Assembly: GCA_029582165.1 (NCBI GenBank)
Contig: CM055887.1
Coordinates: forward strand, 17,779,190-17,843,189
Origin: Portulaca oleracea
Lineage: Eukaryota > Streptophyta > Magnoliopsida > Caryophyllales > Portulacaceae
Reading direction: 5' to 3'
DNA length: 64,000 bases
A model generated the notes under the pieces. It did no database searches. It had not been told where the DNA came from and saw only the letters and a program-made list of their open reading frames with translations. A program made the position numbers and the translations under genes. Below are positions 35,104-48,162 of the stretch, piece after piece. The first letter of the stretch is position 1, and every line of letters starts with the position of its first letter.

Positions 35104-36090
35104 ATGTCGGAGCAAGGGAGTGAAGCCAATGGTCACAACCATATTGCTTATTACCCCCAACCCAATGACCAAATCCCATCTGGTTCACGAGAAAGCCCAG
35201 TAAACACCCCACCAATCCAAAATGCCAACCCTATGGGATTATATTCAAATATCTTGGGTCAGCTAATTGTGGAGTTACTAAAGAAAGTAGGAGACCAAAA
35301 TGGAGTTCAAGAAGGAAATGGTAGCAAACTCATTGAGAGGGTAGCCAAACAAAACCCGCGAATCTATGATGGTAAGGTTGACCCTGTTAAATTGGAGGAT
35401 TGGATTAGGTCCATGGAAAAGATCTTTGAGGTCGTCCAAGTCCCCGAAAATAGAAAAGTCAGTATTGGAGCATTTTATCTAGAGGGTCAAGCGGATATTT
35501 GGTGGAATACAGTCCGTGAGAGACAAAATGAGTTGGGATTTAATTGGGAGAAATTCGTGAAAATGTTGAGGCAACAATTTTACCCTATTTCCCTTCAGCG
35601 TCAAAAAGAAAATGAGTTTATGAATTTAAAGCAAGGGGAGAATATGTCTGTTTTGGAGTATGCTGAGAAATTTATGGAATTAGTATGATTTGCTCCTGAC
35701 TTTGTGGTTAATGAAAGACTTAAAATGACTAGATTTGATGGAGGACTTGCAGATTATATACGTTATCACCTAGCAGGTCAATACATTTGTACATATCAGG
35801 ATTTGTATGACAAAGCTGTAGATGTTGAGAGAGTATTCGCTGAGCTTAGAGGTAAGAGTCAAGGGCCGAACAAACGAAAAATGGAGGAAGACAGAAATCT
35901 TAGCTCCTCCAAGAGGTATATCTATGAGAACATGGGAAGAAATGCTCGACCTACTGACCCTTGTCAAAAGTGTGGTCTTAGAAACCATATTACAGCTGAG
36001 TGTAGAAAAGGAAGCAATCTATGTTTTTGGTGTGCTAGTCCCGAGCATAAGGTAGGAATTGTTCTAAACAAGCAGAAGCTGTCAAGCTAG
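35104..36090 (+). pseudogene. Gag protein of the gag-only element, one in-frame stop
   Basis: The ATG at 35104 opens 194 residues: a polar N-terminus, then the retrotransposon gag domain with PRIYDGKVDPVKLEDWIRSM, GAFYLEGQADIWWNTV and KQGENMSVLEYAEKF. A TGA at 35686-35688 interrupts just after FMELV, and the same frame continues with FAPDFVVNERLKMTRFDGGL and RNHITAEC up to 36090. Two zinc knuckles are suggested: CQKCGLRNHITAEC, complete, and CFWCASPEHKVG, whose last Cys is missing because the frame diverges. The stop could be a CGA-to-TGA change. Capsid and RNA-binding functions are expected; the copy would make only the N-terminal capsid part. Confidence 0.9.
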
Positions 36091-36551
36091 GAAAGGTCAA
36101 ACCAATTCCTGCACCTCGCACCTAGGAAGTGATCACCACATGAAGTTTACTATGTGGTAAGAGTCAGTTACTATCTTATTATTAATAGCGGTTACATGGT
36201 TACATTCAATGCGTGCATGCTTACAAATTTATTCTGATTCATAGGTATTTGTCCAATGTCAAGTTTGTTCACTGTGTATATATGCTTGCTTACTAGATAT
36301 ATTGTGAATTTAAAGTCATTGTTTTATTTTGAAAAATGCTTAATCGAGTCCACCAATATTTCAACGGTACTGTATTTTTTTTAGCCAGAAGAACTGAGTC
36401 ACGTAGCTTAGGGAAATTTTTATGGCTGGCCACCATCAGAACTAACCAAGTGGCGTGCTCCCTTCTCTGGTGTCAAAACATTTTCATTAATATTTACAGA
36501 ACCGTTTTCATTCAAGTTTCGAGGACGAAACTTATTTTAAGGGGGGAAGGA
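36091..36551 (+). other. 3' untranslated part and polypurine tract of the gag-only element
   Basis: No coding sequence. It ends with TTTCGAGGACGAAA and the purine tract AAGGGGGGAAGGA that primes second-strand synthesis, directly before the right LTR. Confidence 0.75.
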
Positions 36552-38856
36552 TGTAACAACCCGAATTTTTAAGCATAATTTATTTTACTAATTAAATTTT
36601 CAATCTCAATTATCTTACATTATTTGATTTAATTAGCCATACCCTATTACTTTTCAATTAGATATATTAACTCTAATATTAGTAATTTCAATAATGAATT
36701 ATACCGGGTCCAAATTTTCTGAATTTCATAAATTAATATATATGTTACATATCTTGATTAACTTCATACTTCATAAGTTGCTCAAACTTATACATTGACT
36801 TGTTTTACTCCATCTTTTCTAATATTAGTGAGAAAGGGAAGATAACTTTTCAATTAAAAAACTACTTTTTACTATTTCTATGCTTCTTTCCACCGCCAAG
36901 CATCAAAATTCAGCCACCCCTTGACCTCCTTCATCTTCTTCTCACCAACCATAGCTCTAAGTCAAGGTTCCATGAAAAATTTGGCTACTACTTCCTCCTC
37001 CTTTTGACACCAAATCAGTGGAGATGACTCATCCAAAACCCAAAGCTAGTTATAAAAGGAGCTTGGCAATCCAACTGATAACTCAACATCAATTTCCTCT
37101 TGTCCTTCTTCATCAAGTACCACTATCATTCATCTCCAACATTGTCACTACGCAACCACTGCCATTGCCACCCTACAGCAGCCAGCAAGAACCACCCGAC
37201 CACCTTCTCTGCCGCCACCATCTGCCCCAAAACACCCACCAATATCTGCCAAAAATCAAGCCAAAACCATTTAAAACCAATTCAAACACTTACACCCATA
37301 ACCTAAATTCATAAATCGACATTTTACTTATCTTTATCAGTCGAAATCCACCGGAAACCACCCAATTACCGGTCGGAAACCGCCACAAAAGAGCCTCCCT
37401 CGCCTTCTCTGTTTCGCAACCCGGACCCCTCACACCCACAACCACCACTGTCGTGGTGGCCTTCGTTGTCACCGGCGAAAACCCGAACTTCCTCTGGCTT
37501 CTCCAACCAGTCCACCGTCGCCGCTCCTCTGCCCAGAACCCCGCGACTGCTCAGCCCCCCTATGCCCCTCTCTGTGTTTTCGTTTATCCCCAAAAAGAAG
37601 AAGAAGAAAGGGATTTAACCCTTTCTCAATTTTATTAACTTTCACCTTTTTGGGCCTCCCAAATTCTTAGCAGCCCATATTTTCTACTTAGGTAATTACC
37701 AAAATTAATTCTCATCTTATCATTACCAATTATTTCCTCTAATTACTCCTTTTATTAATATTATTACTATTTATTTATTTATTTATTCAAAAACAGATTT
37801 CACAAGTCAAAGTGGGAGATTTATTCCTTTTATCTGCAAACCTCAGGTATATTTCGATGACTGTAATCTTCGAAACTGTTTAACTGTAAAAACATAAGCT
37901 ACTAATATTTAAGTGAAATAATTATTGTTTTATTGTTTTTCAAAGTTGGTTGTATGACTAATATATGTTGGCTCACCCATTGTCGTTTTCGAAAATCCAT
38001 TGTTTAATGTTCATTGGTTAAATAATCGGGTTGATCGGCCCGAGTGCATGCATCTTCATGGTCCATTGTTTACCTAATCTAGGGTTGACCGTCCTCGAGT
38101 GCATGTGCCGTAGGGAAACAGTGCCGGAAGGGGGTGCTGACTTCCAAGATCCATTGTTAAACCCCTATCGTAATGTTCATTGTATATTGTTTACTGTCCA
38201 TCAATTAGTGTTTATGTGTAACATTATTGTGTTATCTTATTTATGTATTATCCAATGCTTGCTATTTGTCGTATAAGTACCAATGTTGTGTTACTTGAAT
38301 AGTATTATTACTTATTTTATTTATATGGGGAGAGTTCCACATTCAGATAATAACTTACAACTGTTTGAGCATATTCTCTTCTCCCTCATTTCAAAATGAA
38401 TTTAAAAATGGCATGCACCAATAAAACTATTTGTTTTCAAAACGTTTTTACATTACAGTGTCGAATATATTGAGCTCCGTCTCATTTTTCTCCATTGTTT
38501 TCAAATGTTTTGTTTTTAGGTATCAGCGAGACATTTTGGGCAAATTCGTGGCAATGATAACTCACTTAGCAAATCAGGCCGCCACATAGTATTCAAGTTT
38601 CATTAATATTAGTTGGCTCACCTAGATAGCTAAACAATATGTTTTAATATTTTCATTGTAGTTAAACTGTTTGTACATTTCCTTTAATTTTCTATATGAA
38701 ATATATTTTATTTAAGTCATTTATCTAGCAAAAGCCTTGCTTTTCCTCTCTTGGGAAAGCGGCGTAACGCTCTCGGCTTTTATACGCTACCGCTAAATCA
38801 AGATTAATTGGGTTAAAATATTGCTAAGTAATACCCCAAAAGCCGGGGCTATTACA
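36552..38856 (+). repeat. 3' LTR (2.3 kb) of the gag-only element
   Basis: The LTR starts TGTAACAACCCG and ends GGGGCTATTACA. It is 2305 bp, nearly identical to the left LTR, and followed by the duplication ATCCC. Confidence 0.93.
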
Positions 38857-38861
38857 ATCCC

Positions 38862-39348
38862 AACCTATCCTAACTTATCCTAACTTATGCATCCAAACCT
38901 GAAAATAACCAACCAAAGAATAGGGCATCACTAGACTGCTCAAACATGTTTTTCCTAAAAGTTTGTTGTGGTATATTTCTATCTACATTATCTGCAGATT
39001 CTAAATTTACATACCAAACCTTATTTAACCAAACCTTATCTACATCATCCACAAGTACTACCTAATTAACTTTATTTAGACAAGGGACAAAAATGTTAAT
39101 TTATATTCAAAATTAAATTTTGGCCAGGAAATCTAAACAAAAAATTATAGGAAATACTATAGGGTAAAAAATAGCTACAACTTCGATGAGGTAGGATAAA
39201 AATCATTTGACAAAAACCATTTGACAAAAATAGGGTGTCTAAAGCTTATTACCATAAATCTCAAGTATAGTAATTTAATTTACTCCAATTAAGATACACT
39301 TCTGGGAGTACCATGCTCCTGTACTCTCAGAATGTGTTATATATATAT

Positions 39349-39402
<54 letters not shown>
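38862..39402. other. Spacer with interrupted MITE and (AT)n
   Basis: The first 80 bases (TATCCTAACTTATCC, CCAAACCTGAAAATAACC, CCAAAGAATA) look like the right part of a MITE interrupted by the gypsy insertion. The rest is AT-rich with no gene. (AT)n occupies about 39338-39402 and touches the left end of the Mutator element. Confidence 0.5.
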
Positions 39403-39404
<2 letters not shown>

Positions 39405-39546
39405 GAATAGATAGGGTGAGAATTAGGTTTTGGTGAGAATTAGGTTTTGGTGAGAATGTGAGAAGAGTGAATAATGACTTTTGGATGCAAGATCAATGGC
39501 CAGAAAAATAAATGAGTTTTCATTTTCTTTGGGAGCAGTCACGTGA
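39403..39546 (+). repeat. Left terminal inverted repeat of the Mutator element
   Basis: About 144 bp, with one internal direct duplication of GAGAATTAGGTTTTGGT relative to the right repeat. The remainder is nearly identical to the right end. Confidence 0.92.
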
Positions 39547-39798
39547 GGGAAGAAGGCAAAAAAAAAAAAAAAAAAAGAGCTGGTTGCTTGGAATATGTGC
39601 AGGCGTGAGGGCTGCTTTTCATACACTGCATGGGAGTTGGGTTGATTATTATCATCTTCAATCCATTCATCTCCCTATCTGCAGAAAGAACTGGAGAGTT
39701 TTGCACATTGATCTGGAGGTGGCAAAAATCGAAGGCATCAGAGGCATTCCATCTTTTTGTTTTTTTGTTTTTGATTTGGCGTGACTTCTTCTTCTTCA

Positions 39799-42700
39799 AT
39801 GGATGGCGGGTATACTGACATTGATGGTTTCAGGTGAGATGGAGAAGGAGGTCGTCTATGGCGGACCATTGTGGTTGATCGAGATGTTTTATTTTTTAGG
39901 GTTAATGTGTACCATGAAGAAGAAGATATAATACAAAAATTGAACAAAGTTTCTGGGTTTGTTGAATAGATAGGGGTGTGAGCGTGGGATTGGTTTTGAT
40001 TTTTTTTTGTTTTTTGCAATCTGACGAGGGGAAATATGTGTTTGAGGTGCAATTGTCTAGAGTAATAAATATGGAGATGGTGTTCGGTATCATTATACAT
40101 CATGTCCATTGAGCAGATGGGTTTTTTATTTGTATTTTACAAGTTGATTGTAATGAAAAGTTGAATTTGTTGTTCGGGTAACTTGTATCTGATGTTCTGT
40201 TGATATAAATGACATGGTGAACATATGTGCCCATATATTGTCCGGTTTATTTTATGTCGAATGTAGAAGTCTAATTTGTGATGGAACCTTAAACGTGCAT
40301 GATGGTTGACTAAGATGTCCATATGAACGAAAGGTGATGATAAGTATATAAACTGATTATTACTTCACTCGTGTTGTGTCATGAAATGGGGTGTCAGTGT
40401 GCCGCCACGTGGTACTTTGAGGTTAAGTAGTGTGTGTGTGTTGTGCATGTAATTATGCCAATATGTTCATTTCACTCAAATGCACAATACGCACACAATT
40501 GATGAGCATTCAGGCATGTATGTATGAGCAACAAATAATTTTGTGCGGGTTTTTTCAAACATGCAAATATAAGCGTTCGAACATGTGAATATGTGCAATA
40601 CATTCTTGTCTGGATCGTGGTCTAACAATGTTGGTTTTAATGTGTTTACAGTGGTGTGCACGAGTACGGCAATGCAAGTCAAAGTGTCTCAATATGTCCA
40701 CCATCGATACCGTTAAGTTACCAGCAGTATGATAGTGAAGAGTATTTGCTGATATGCGAAGACGAATCATTGGTCCCTTATATTGGTCAGAAGTTTGATA
40801 GTATTGAGGAGGCAAAAAATTTTTATGAACATTATGCTGTTAGTCTTGGGTTCAGTGTTCGTAGTTCAACACATACGGTTAACAAGAGTACGGGGCTGGA
40901 ATGGAAGTTGTTCTTGTGCACAAGACAGGGGTGGAAATCTAACAAAGAGACATTGTTCGAGGAATCGAAAACATGTCAATCACACCCCCTCACGGAGAAT
41001 CAGACGATTGTGGAAACTGTACCGATCCAACTACCCCGAAAACAAAGAAGAGGAACCGCGCTGACACAAGGCAAGGGTGCTATGCAAAAATGAATGTGAA
41101 GTTAACAGAAGATAGGAAGTATTCTGTGCTAAAATTTCATGCTAGGCACACACATGAATTAACAACACCAAGCAAAAGACATCTTGAGAAGTCAGCACGG
41201 AACGTTAGTAGGATACATGTTGATTTAATGAACAAGTTTACAAGGGCGAATGTTGGTACATTTAAGGCATTCCATCTGTTAAAAGAAACAGTGGGTTCGT
41301 ATGAGGGAGTTGGGTGTACCCTACAGGATATGAAGAACTACAAGGGGTCATTGAATATGGTCTTAGTGGACATGGATGCACAAATGTTCGTCGATATATT
41401 GCGAAGGAACAAGGCAAGAGATCCTGGGTTCTATTATGCGTATGAGGTTGATGACGATAAACAACTAAAACGCGCATTTTGGTGTGATTCGCAAGGCAGG
41501 AGGGAGTATGCATCGTTTGGTAATTTTCTTTCTTTTGACACAAAACACCAAACAAACAAGTATAAAATGGTGTTCGCTGCATTCACTGGAGTGAACCATC
41601 ACCGCAAGTTAGTTTCATTTGGAGCTGGCCTGCTAAGAGACGAGAAAACGCCGTCATTTGTGTGGCTTTTCCAGCATTTCGTTGCTGCAATGCAGGGGCA
41701 ACAGCCGGATACAATAGTCACGAACCAAGACTTGGCAATCAGGGAGGGGGTTGCTACTGTTTTTACTGATTCGGTGGACAGGTAATACATGACAACAATG
41801 ATCATTTATATTATAAACATCAATCATTATATTATAAACATCAATCATTATATGTGTATAGATGATCATATAATGTACATAGCTTGAACATTCCAGGATG
41901 GCTCGATGCTCAGTTTAACACATAGCTACATGTTTGATGATTTTATGAAATACATCCATTTCATTGCGACAACACGATCAACCTATGAAAATACAATTCC
42001 ATCTATATAGAGGATCATATAGTATACAGTCATTGTTCATTTCATGCTTACTTGATGTGCATCTTTTAAAAATAAATGAATGTTTGATGATTGCATTACT
42101 CTATATATTATAGGTACTGTATATGGCATATTATGAGGAAGATGCCTGAGAAAGTTGGTCATAAGTTAAACAAATGTGAGGAATTCCTGGAAGATATCAA
42201 GTTGTGTGTTTGGGCATCCGAGACGTCTGATGAATTTGAAGCCAGATGGGCAGAGATGGTAGACAAACATGATTTGCATGACAATCAATGGTTGCAAGAC
42301 ATATATGACAAACGGGCTGATTGGGTTCACGCGTACTTCACTGATCAGCCACTTGGAGGTGTCTTGAGGACCACTTCTAGATCGGAGAGTGAGAACTCGA
42401 TGTTTGGGAAGCTTATGTGTCAAACACTCAGCTTTGTCGAGTTTTGGGCAAGATTTTAGCAGGCGGTTGACGCACAAAGAAACAACACTGTGGATCTTGA
42501 TCATGCGTCTAAGACAGCACTACCGTGATTGGCAACAGATATGGCCATTGAGAGGTATGCCAGAACGATCTACACACACTGTAATTTTTTGTTGTTCCAG
42601 GCGCAGCTGGTAAAGGTGATGAACGATTGCTATATAGATGAAATGCAAAAAGTTGGTTCAGATAAAACGTATAAAATTTGTCAGAAAAGCAGCAAAAGGG

Positions 42701-43284
42701 AGAGGCATGTGGTCCAAAACATGGATACGAACGGCGTAACATGTGACTGCCCGTACTTCAATTTGCAAGGAATACCGTGTGCACATGTGTTATTTGTGAT
42801 CTACCATTTGGATGAGTTGCCCCCAACAACAATCGTTCCGTGGTGGACAAAGCATGCATCAACCATCCAACGTTTCCAAATTGAAAGTAGCGTCCTTGAT
42901 GGGTGTGATAAGGCGGGTAAGAGGAAGAAACTGACAAATGATGCATGGAGATCGTTTTACGTGTGTATGGACATCGTGGATGGTGATGAGACAAAACTTG
43001 GTATGATTGTTGAACATACAGACACATTGATAAAGAAGCTCGAAAGTTTGACCATTGTGCAGCGAGTGTCCAATGTTTCTTCGGATTTTGAGACATATTT
43101 CGGTGCCCCAGTTCCTACGGTCACAACAGTTCACCCTCCTCCTACGTCTGCTACCAAGGGTAGGGCAAGACGAATAAGAACCCCCATCGAGAACGCTGTC
43201 CAGAAGAAAAAAAGTATGCGCAGGTGCAAGATGTGTGATCAGATTACAACTCATGATAGTAGGACATGTCCTGAGTGTCATTGA
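39799..43284 (+). pseudogene. Mutator transposase, FAR1-type DNA-binding, MULE and SWIM domains, broken
   Basis: Proposed exons are 39799-39833 (from ATG to a GTGAGA donor), 40652-41781 (donor GTAATA) and 42114-43284. The first long exon has a FAR1-type N-terminal domain: YIGQKFDSIEEAKNFYEHYA, then FSVRSS. A one-base frame change near 40960-40985 leads on to CYAKMNVKLTEDRKYSVLKF and the MULE core, with LSFDTKHQTNKYKMVFAAFT and GVNHH, then IVTNQDLAIREG. The second catalytic Asp of the usual TDQD reads Asn (41723-41725). Exon 3 gives YCIWHIMRKMPEKV, is interrupted by TAG (42457-42459) and TGA (42526-42528), and ends with a SWIM zinc finger, CDCPYFNLQGIPCAH, and a Cys/His tail. The gene is dead. 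Confidence 0.9.
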
Positions 43285-43539
43285 TGAGTTTACGCATTAA
43301 TCATGTAATGCGCAACAATTATGATGTTATTTTCCATGGTTTGCGATTGTAGGGCTACTGTTATATTGTGGACCCGTTTTGATATTTGAGATGTGATGTT
43401 ATTTTGTGGAACCGTATCAATATTCGATGGTATTTTGAGTATGCCAAAAAATTACATACATTTTGTTTTAATGTTAAGTTTGTTTGATAATAATGTGATG
43501 TCCAAACTTAATGACGTTTAACGAGATGTGTTGTTGAAT
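43285..43539. other. Spacer after the transposase gene
   Basis: About 250 bases of AT-rich sequence with repeated GATGTTATTTTGTGGA-like words. There is no gene; it is likely the transposase 3' untranslated region. Confidence 0.45.
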
Positions 43540-44870
43540 GATCATTACGCATATTCAAGATGCACATCGTAGAATACCATACCGAACATGCATATATGCC
43601 CAATCAAAATAACATCATCTAGAAAGTTATTGCTCATCATGTTATTATTGATCATGTATACTTCCATTTTTCAAGTGAGCATCTTGCATATTCAATATGA
43701 ACATCACTGCACACTCTAATGTACATGCACAATAATCACAAGCAAATTTACATTATGATGAAATCACAAGTTCATCATGCTCAAAATAGCTGGACATTAC
43801 ATACTACTATGCATCATTACCCATATTCGAACAAAAACCAAGACAAAATAACATGTATATATTGTATCATAAGTGATCGTTATGCATTTTCAAGATGCAC
43901 ATCATAGAATACCATACCGAACATGCATAAATGCCCACTTAGATGAACATCATCAAGTGAATTATTGCTCATCATGTTATTATTGACCATGTATACTTCC
44001 GTTCTTGCATATTAAATTTGAACATCATTGCACACCCTAATGTACATGTATATATTGTATCGTAAATGATCATCACGTATTTTCAAGATACACATCATAG
44101 AAAACCATACCGAAAGTGAGCATCTTGCATATTCAATATGATAATTGGACACCCTAATGGACATGCATATTCAATATGAACATAAATGTACATTATCATA
44201 AAATTAAAAGTTCATCATGCTCAAAACTGTTGGACATTACAGACTACTATGCATCATTACCCATAAACAAACAAAAATTAACCACATAACATGTATATCT
44301 TGTATCATAAATGATCATTACGCTTTTTCAAGATGCACATCATATAGTACCCTACTAAACATGCATAAATGCCCATTCAAATGAACATCATCCAGAAAGT
44401 TATTACTCATCATGTTATTATTGACCATGTATACTTTCATGTGTCAAGTGAGCATCTTGCATATTCAACATGAGCATCGCTGCACACCCTAATGTACATG
44501 CACAATAATCCCAAGGAAATGTACATTAACATGAAAGCAAAAGTTCATCACTCTCAAAACTGCTGGACATTACATACTACTATGCAGCATTAGCAATAAT
44601 CGAACAAAGATTAACCCCATAACATGTGTATCTTGTATCGTAAATGATACGCATTTTCAAGATGCACATCATATAATACCATACCGAACATGCATAAATG
44701 CCCATTCAAATGAACATCATCGAGAAAGTTATTGTTCATCATGTTACATAACCATGTATATTTCCATTTCAAATGAGCGTTTTGCATATTCAATATGAAC
44801 ATCAGCGCACAACATAATGTACTTGCACAATAATCACAACAAAATGTTCATTATGATAATCACAACAAAA
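43540..44870 (+). repeat. 335-bp tandem repeat array in the Mutator element, array A
   Basis: Repeats start at 43540, 43875, 44068, 44313 and 44646, each marked by GATCATTACGC-like sequence, then TTTTCAAGATGCACATCA, CCATACCGAACATGCATA, TTATTGCTCATCATGTT and TGGACATTACATACTACT. Full spacing is about 335 bp and two units are truncated. There is no coding function. The same unit recurs in array B at 51540-52450. Confidence 0.85.
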
Positions 44871-45284
44871 TGTACATCTATACATAAATTTTTGCAAATT
44901 AAGTCATTTTATTTTGCATTTTTATGCTCATATAAGCTTGACGGGATATCCACATATCCAGACATTGTTTCGCATATTGGTTCCAAAAATAATGTCCATT
45001 TGTTGTTGACAACATGATCAGCCAACATTAACTTGATGTCCATCATCCACTTCAACAATGATCATACTATGATGAGATAAACTATTTCGAGCAAAATATA
45101 ACTATGACAACACTTGAAACCATACATATATAGTTCGACGTTTGCAAATATGTTTAAACGTCAGCAAAATGTAAAACATAAAGCAAATAAATAGTCTAAT
45201 TTTATTTTTAAAAAAAACATATCGTAGCCCGAATCCATGTATGTTCGGCATTCAAAATGGACGAACGCAAACTTGCAGGTCTAT
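44871..45284. other. Spacer between convergent genes
   Basis: No gene. AT-rich sequence separating the end of tandem array A from the stop codon of the Ulp1-like gene. Confidence 0.5.
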
Positions 45285-47189
45285 CTATGACCACATTGTC
45301 TCACAAAGTACCCCCTTCTCACATACAAAGTGCACTACACATAAACAACCTAAATGCGGGATCTCTTTCTTCCGGTCCCAATGAACGGCTTTGGTGTACA
45401 CCTCTTGTTTCAAAATGTTGTCTTCGTACATGACAATATCGTGGCAGTACCGCCTCCTAAGTGACACAAGCCGGTCATCCTGACAACAAACACATATATT
45501 TAAGTCAATATGTCGTAAATGTTTATCATGACTAATTAATATGTGCATGATGGACAACAATAAGTTCATATAACTACGCTATATAGGGTGAATAGTTACT
45601 TACGTCGTCTTCCGTCAGCCCGCATTCTCAGTTGTTTGGATCAAACAGTGTCTCCATATGTCTCATACAATAGACCCCACTGTCTACTGTGTCTTTTGAA
45701 GAACACCAGTGCATCTTCATATGCTCACGAGCAGCTTCCGACAGGACATCAACACGGTCGCTTTTCATACGGTGATGGAATAGAATCAGCATGTCCGACT
45801 TTGTTCGTCGGAGTAAAAAAATTAAATGAGTAACTTTACACCGTTTATTTTAAAAAAAAACATTATACATTACATAGTGGGATGTGAATTAATAACAACT
45901 TACAAATTCATCATGCACATGCCCATAAGCTTGCTTGTGCGACACGTTCTGCCCAGGCTTGTTCTTTTTGCTATTAATGATGTAAACCTTCTCTCTGCGC
46001 ATGTCCGCACAAAACAAGAAGTAGTGCCCATTGTGGTACAGTGGAGCTAAAAACTATGTTCAAATTATATGAAATTGTCAGCTCGATGTTTTCTTTTTTC
46101 TGGATAACAAATAACCTACTTCCAAAAGTAATATAATCACATACCAAATCAACTTTTGATAAGTCTATCCATCCACTGCAACGGGCAACCTTAGCAGCCA
46201 AAGACGAGCAAAATGTATTCAGTCGTTGCTCAGCTGACGTCTTTGCGTACTCAAGCGGATTGCACACCGTTTCCTACATGGGTACAGCATGATCAGATAT
46301 AGTGTACATAAAGTAGATTGAGTAGAAAAGATTATGTACATTAGTTATGTATGTTATGCCCCACAAAAAACACAAGTATATTCTTTACTATATGGGATAC
46401 GCATAAAGTACATTATGCTAATATGGTATGAACATCATGCCAAACATGAAGCGGAGCCACGAACAGTACGTATATCGGAAGTAGAATGCATAAAGTACAT
46501 TACAGAATAAGATTATGTACATTTGGTATGTACGTTATGCCTAACGCAAATACAAGTATAATCAAACTAAGACTTACCGTGCACTCCGGTGGTACTACAA
46601 AACGCACCGGGGACGTCTTGTTTCGCTTCCTCTCAGAGTCATTGACCATCTTGCTGTACACATTCACCACATCCATCGAGACACTTGTTCCTGGTGAGAG
46701 TGTCTGCAGGTGTGCCCGTGTGCATATTGCAAAACCCGCATCAAACAGCTTTTCACTGCGAACAATATCACATGTTAGACCTACAATACGTACAAATCTG
46801 TTGTAATTTTGTAAATAACATTCGTTCTTAGTCACTTTCGATCCTAGTAGCCCCGGGACATCCGAAAAAACGTATTGGTATACTATCCCCTCCGCAAATG
46901 ACATTTTGTTTGACATGCTCGTTGTCCTAACAGCGAATGGTGAACAAAACTCTTTGGGAAACTTCTTCTTCACCCTACGGGGGTTCCTCCTAACATTTTC
47001 TGCGAGTGCATTAGGTGCGTCCGCCACAAACACTTTGCCGTATTCACCGTCCAACACACATTTGTACATTGTTGGCTCCGTACTCTCCGCATGTGGCTTA
47101 ACACCAGTCTGATCGGCGGAGCATGCATTGTTCGGTTTGTTTGGTTGGTCGTCTGACTCTGATTCGGTTGTCGAGCCTCCATGCACCTA

Positions 47190-48162
47190 TGAAGCCATGC
47201 TCATGAATTTGCATCCCTCTTTGATGATAAACTACGTAGTTGTGTGCAACAAAATAAAAACCTCAACGAAATGCAACAATATTTACCTCCTGTTGGGGTT
47301 GATGATCAGTTGATGCATCCCTTACTTATGGATTCTTCGTTCGCAATTTTGATCCACTCGGTCCACTCGGACCGCTTTGCACATAGCTAACATGTTGCGT
47401 GTTCAGAGCCATAGGTTCACATCAAACGTCCAAAAACAAACATTCATGTTCATTTAAGTGTCATCCACAATGCACTTATAGATTAAGATTTATGTTCTTT
47501 TGCTCTGAACATGATGTCCAAGTAAAGTTCTTTGATACATATTAAACACACATCTCAACCAGTCATGCTCATATCGCACGTCAGACACAAACATTCACAT
47601 ACAGCGCAATGCACATAACTAGTATGCAACATGAAGTTTTGTATTAAACATGATGTCTCATCATACATGTTTCATTTGTTTAAAAGTTAGACAAAGACCA
47701 AGACAAAAAGAAAGGAAAGTCACAGATTGTGACCTGATGTACTTGGTTTGCCTCTGTAGAAGTTGTCAATGACTTGGACGAGCCAGGCAGCGTTGCATGG
47801 GACTGCTACACCTGTAATACATTGCAATCACTGTTAAAACAATGTTCATCTACCAGGATCAATATGATCAGTTTTAATGGGTATATTGTCCATAAAGGTC
47901 CTTTCGAAAATTACAATTCACATACACCACAAACATTCACATATCGCACAATGCACATATGTATTTTGCATGATGGTCGGTTAAATTAAACATGATGTCT
48001 ATAAGGTACAGTTGGTATGTTTGACAATAAAAAGATTAAAACAAAATGACGGGTTGTGACCTCATGTACTGGTTGTGACTCGGGATAAGCAGTAGTTAAA
48101 ACAATGCAATGCGATATGTTATGAAGGGTATATTGTCCATAATAGTCCATTCAAAATTTACA
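47190..48162 (-). other. Introns and uncertain small exons of the Ulp1-like gene
   Basis: On the minus strand a possible exon at about 47818-47735 reads SHATLPGSSKSLTTSTEANQ after a TTACAG acceptor. Another at about 47390-47320 reads TQHVSYVQSGPSGPSGSKLR and then meets a stop. Both are low-complexity, Ser/Gly/Thr-rich, and could be linker exons before the Ulp1 part. The segment 47405-47560 is a partial early copy of the 359-bp repeat. Confidence 0.45.

Larger units (their letters stand above)
31579..38856 (+). mobile_element. Gag-only LTR retrotransposon (TR-GAG-like), young insertion
   Basis: Two nearly identical 2.3-kb LTRs, target duplication ATCCC (31574-31578 and 38857-38861), a primer-binding site variant and a polypurine tract AAGGGGGGAAGGA at 36539-36551 define a 7.3-kb element. 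Its interior of about 2.7 kb has gag only; protease, polymerase and integrase are absent. TTTCGAGGACGAAA near 36514, a motif usually found just before the 3' LTR of plant gypsy elements, is preserved. This matches the class of terminal-repeat retrotransposons that encode only GAG and rely on enzymes from a partner element. Confidence 0.9.

Noticed and set aside
39403..39546. Helitron end
   Set aside because: The two ends are long inverted repeats starting with G, and the element codes for a MULE transposase, so a Mutator-type element explains them better.
43540..44870. Possible CRISPR-like array
   Set aside because: Units are about 335 bp, degenerate along their length and lack short conserved repeats with unique spacers. 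This is plant transposon DNA.
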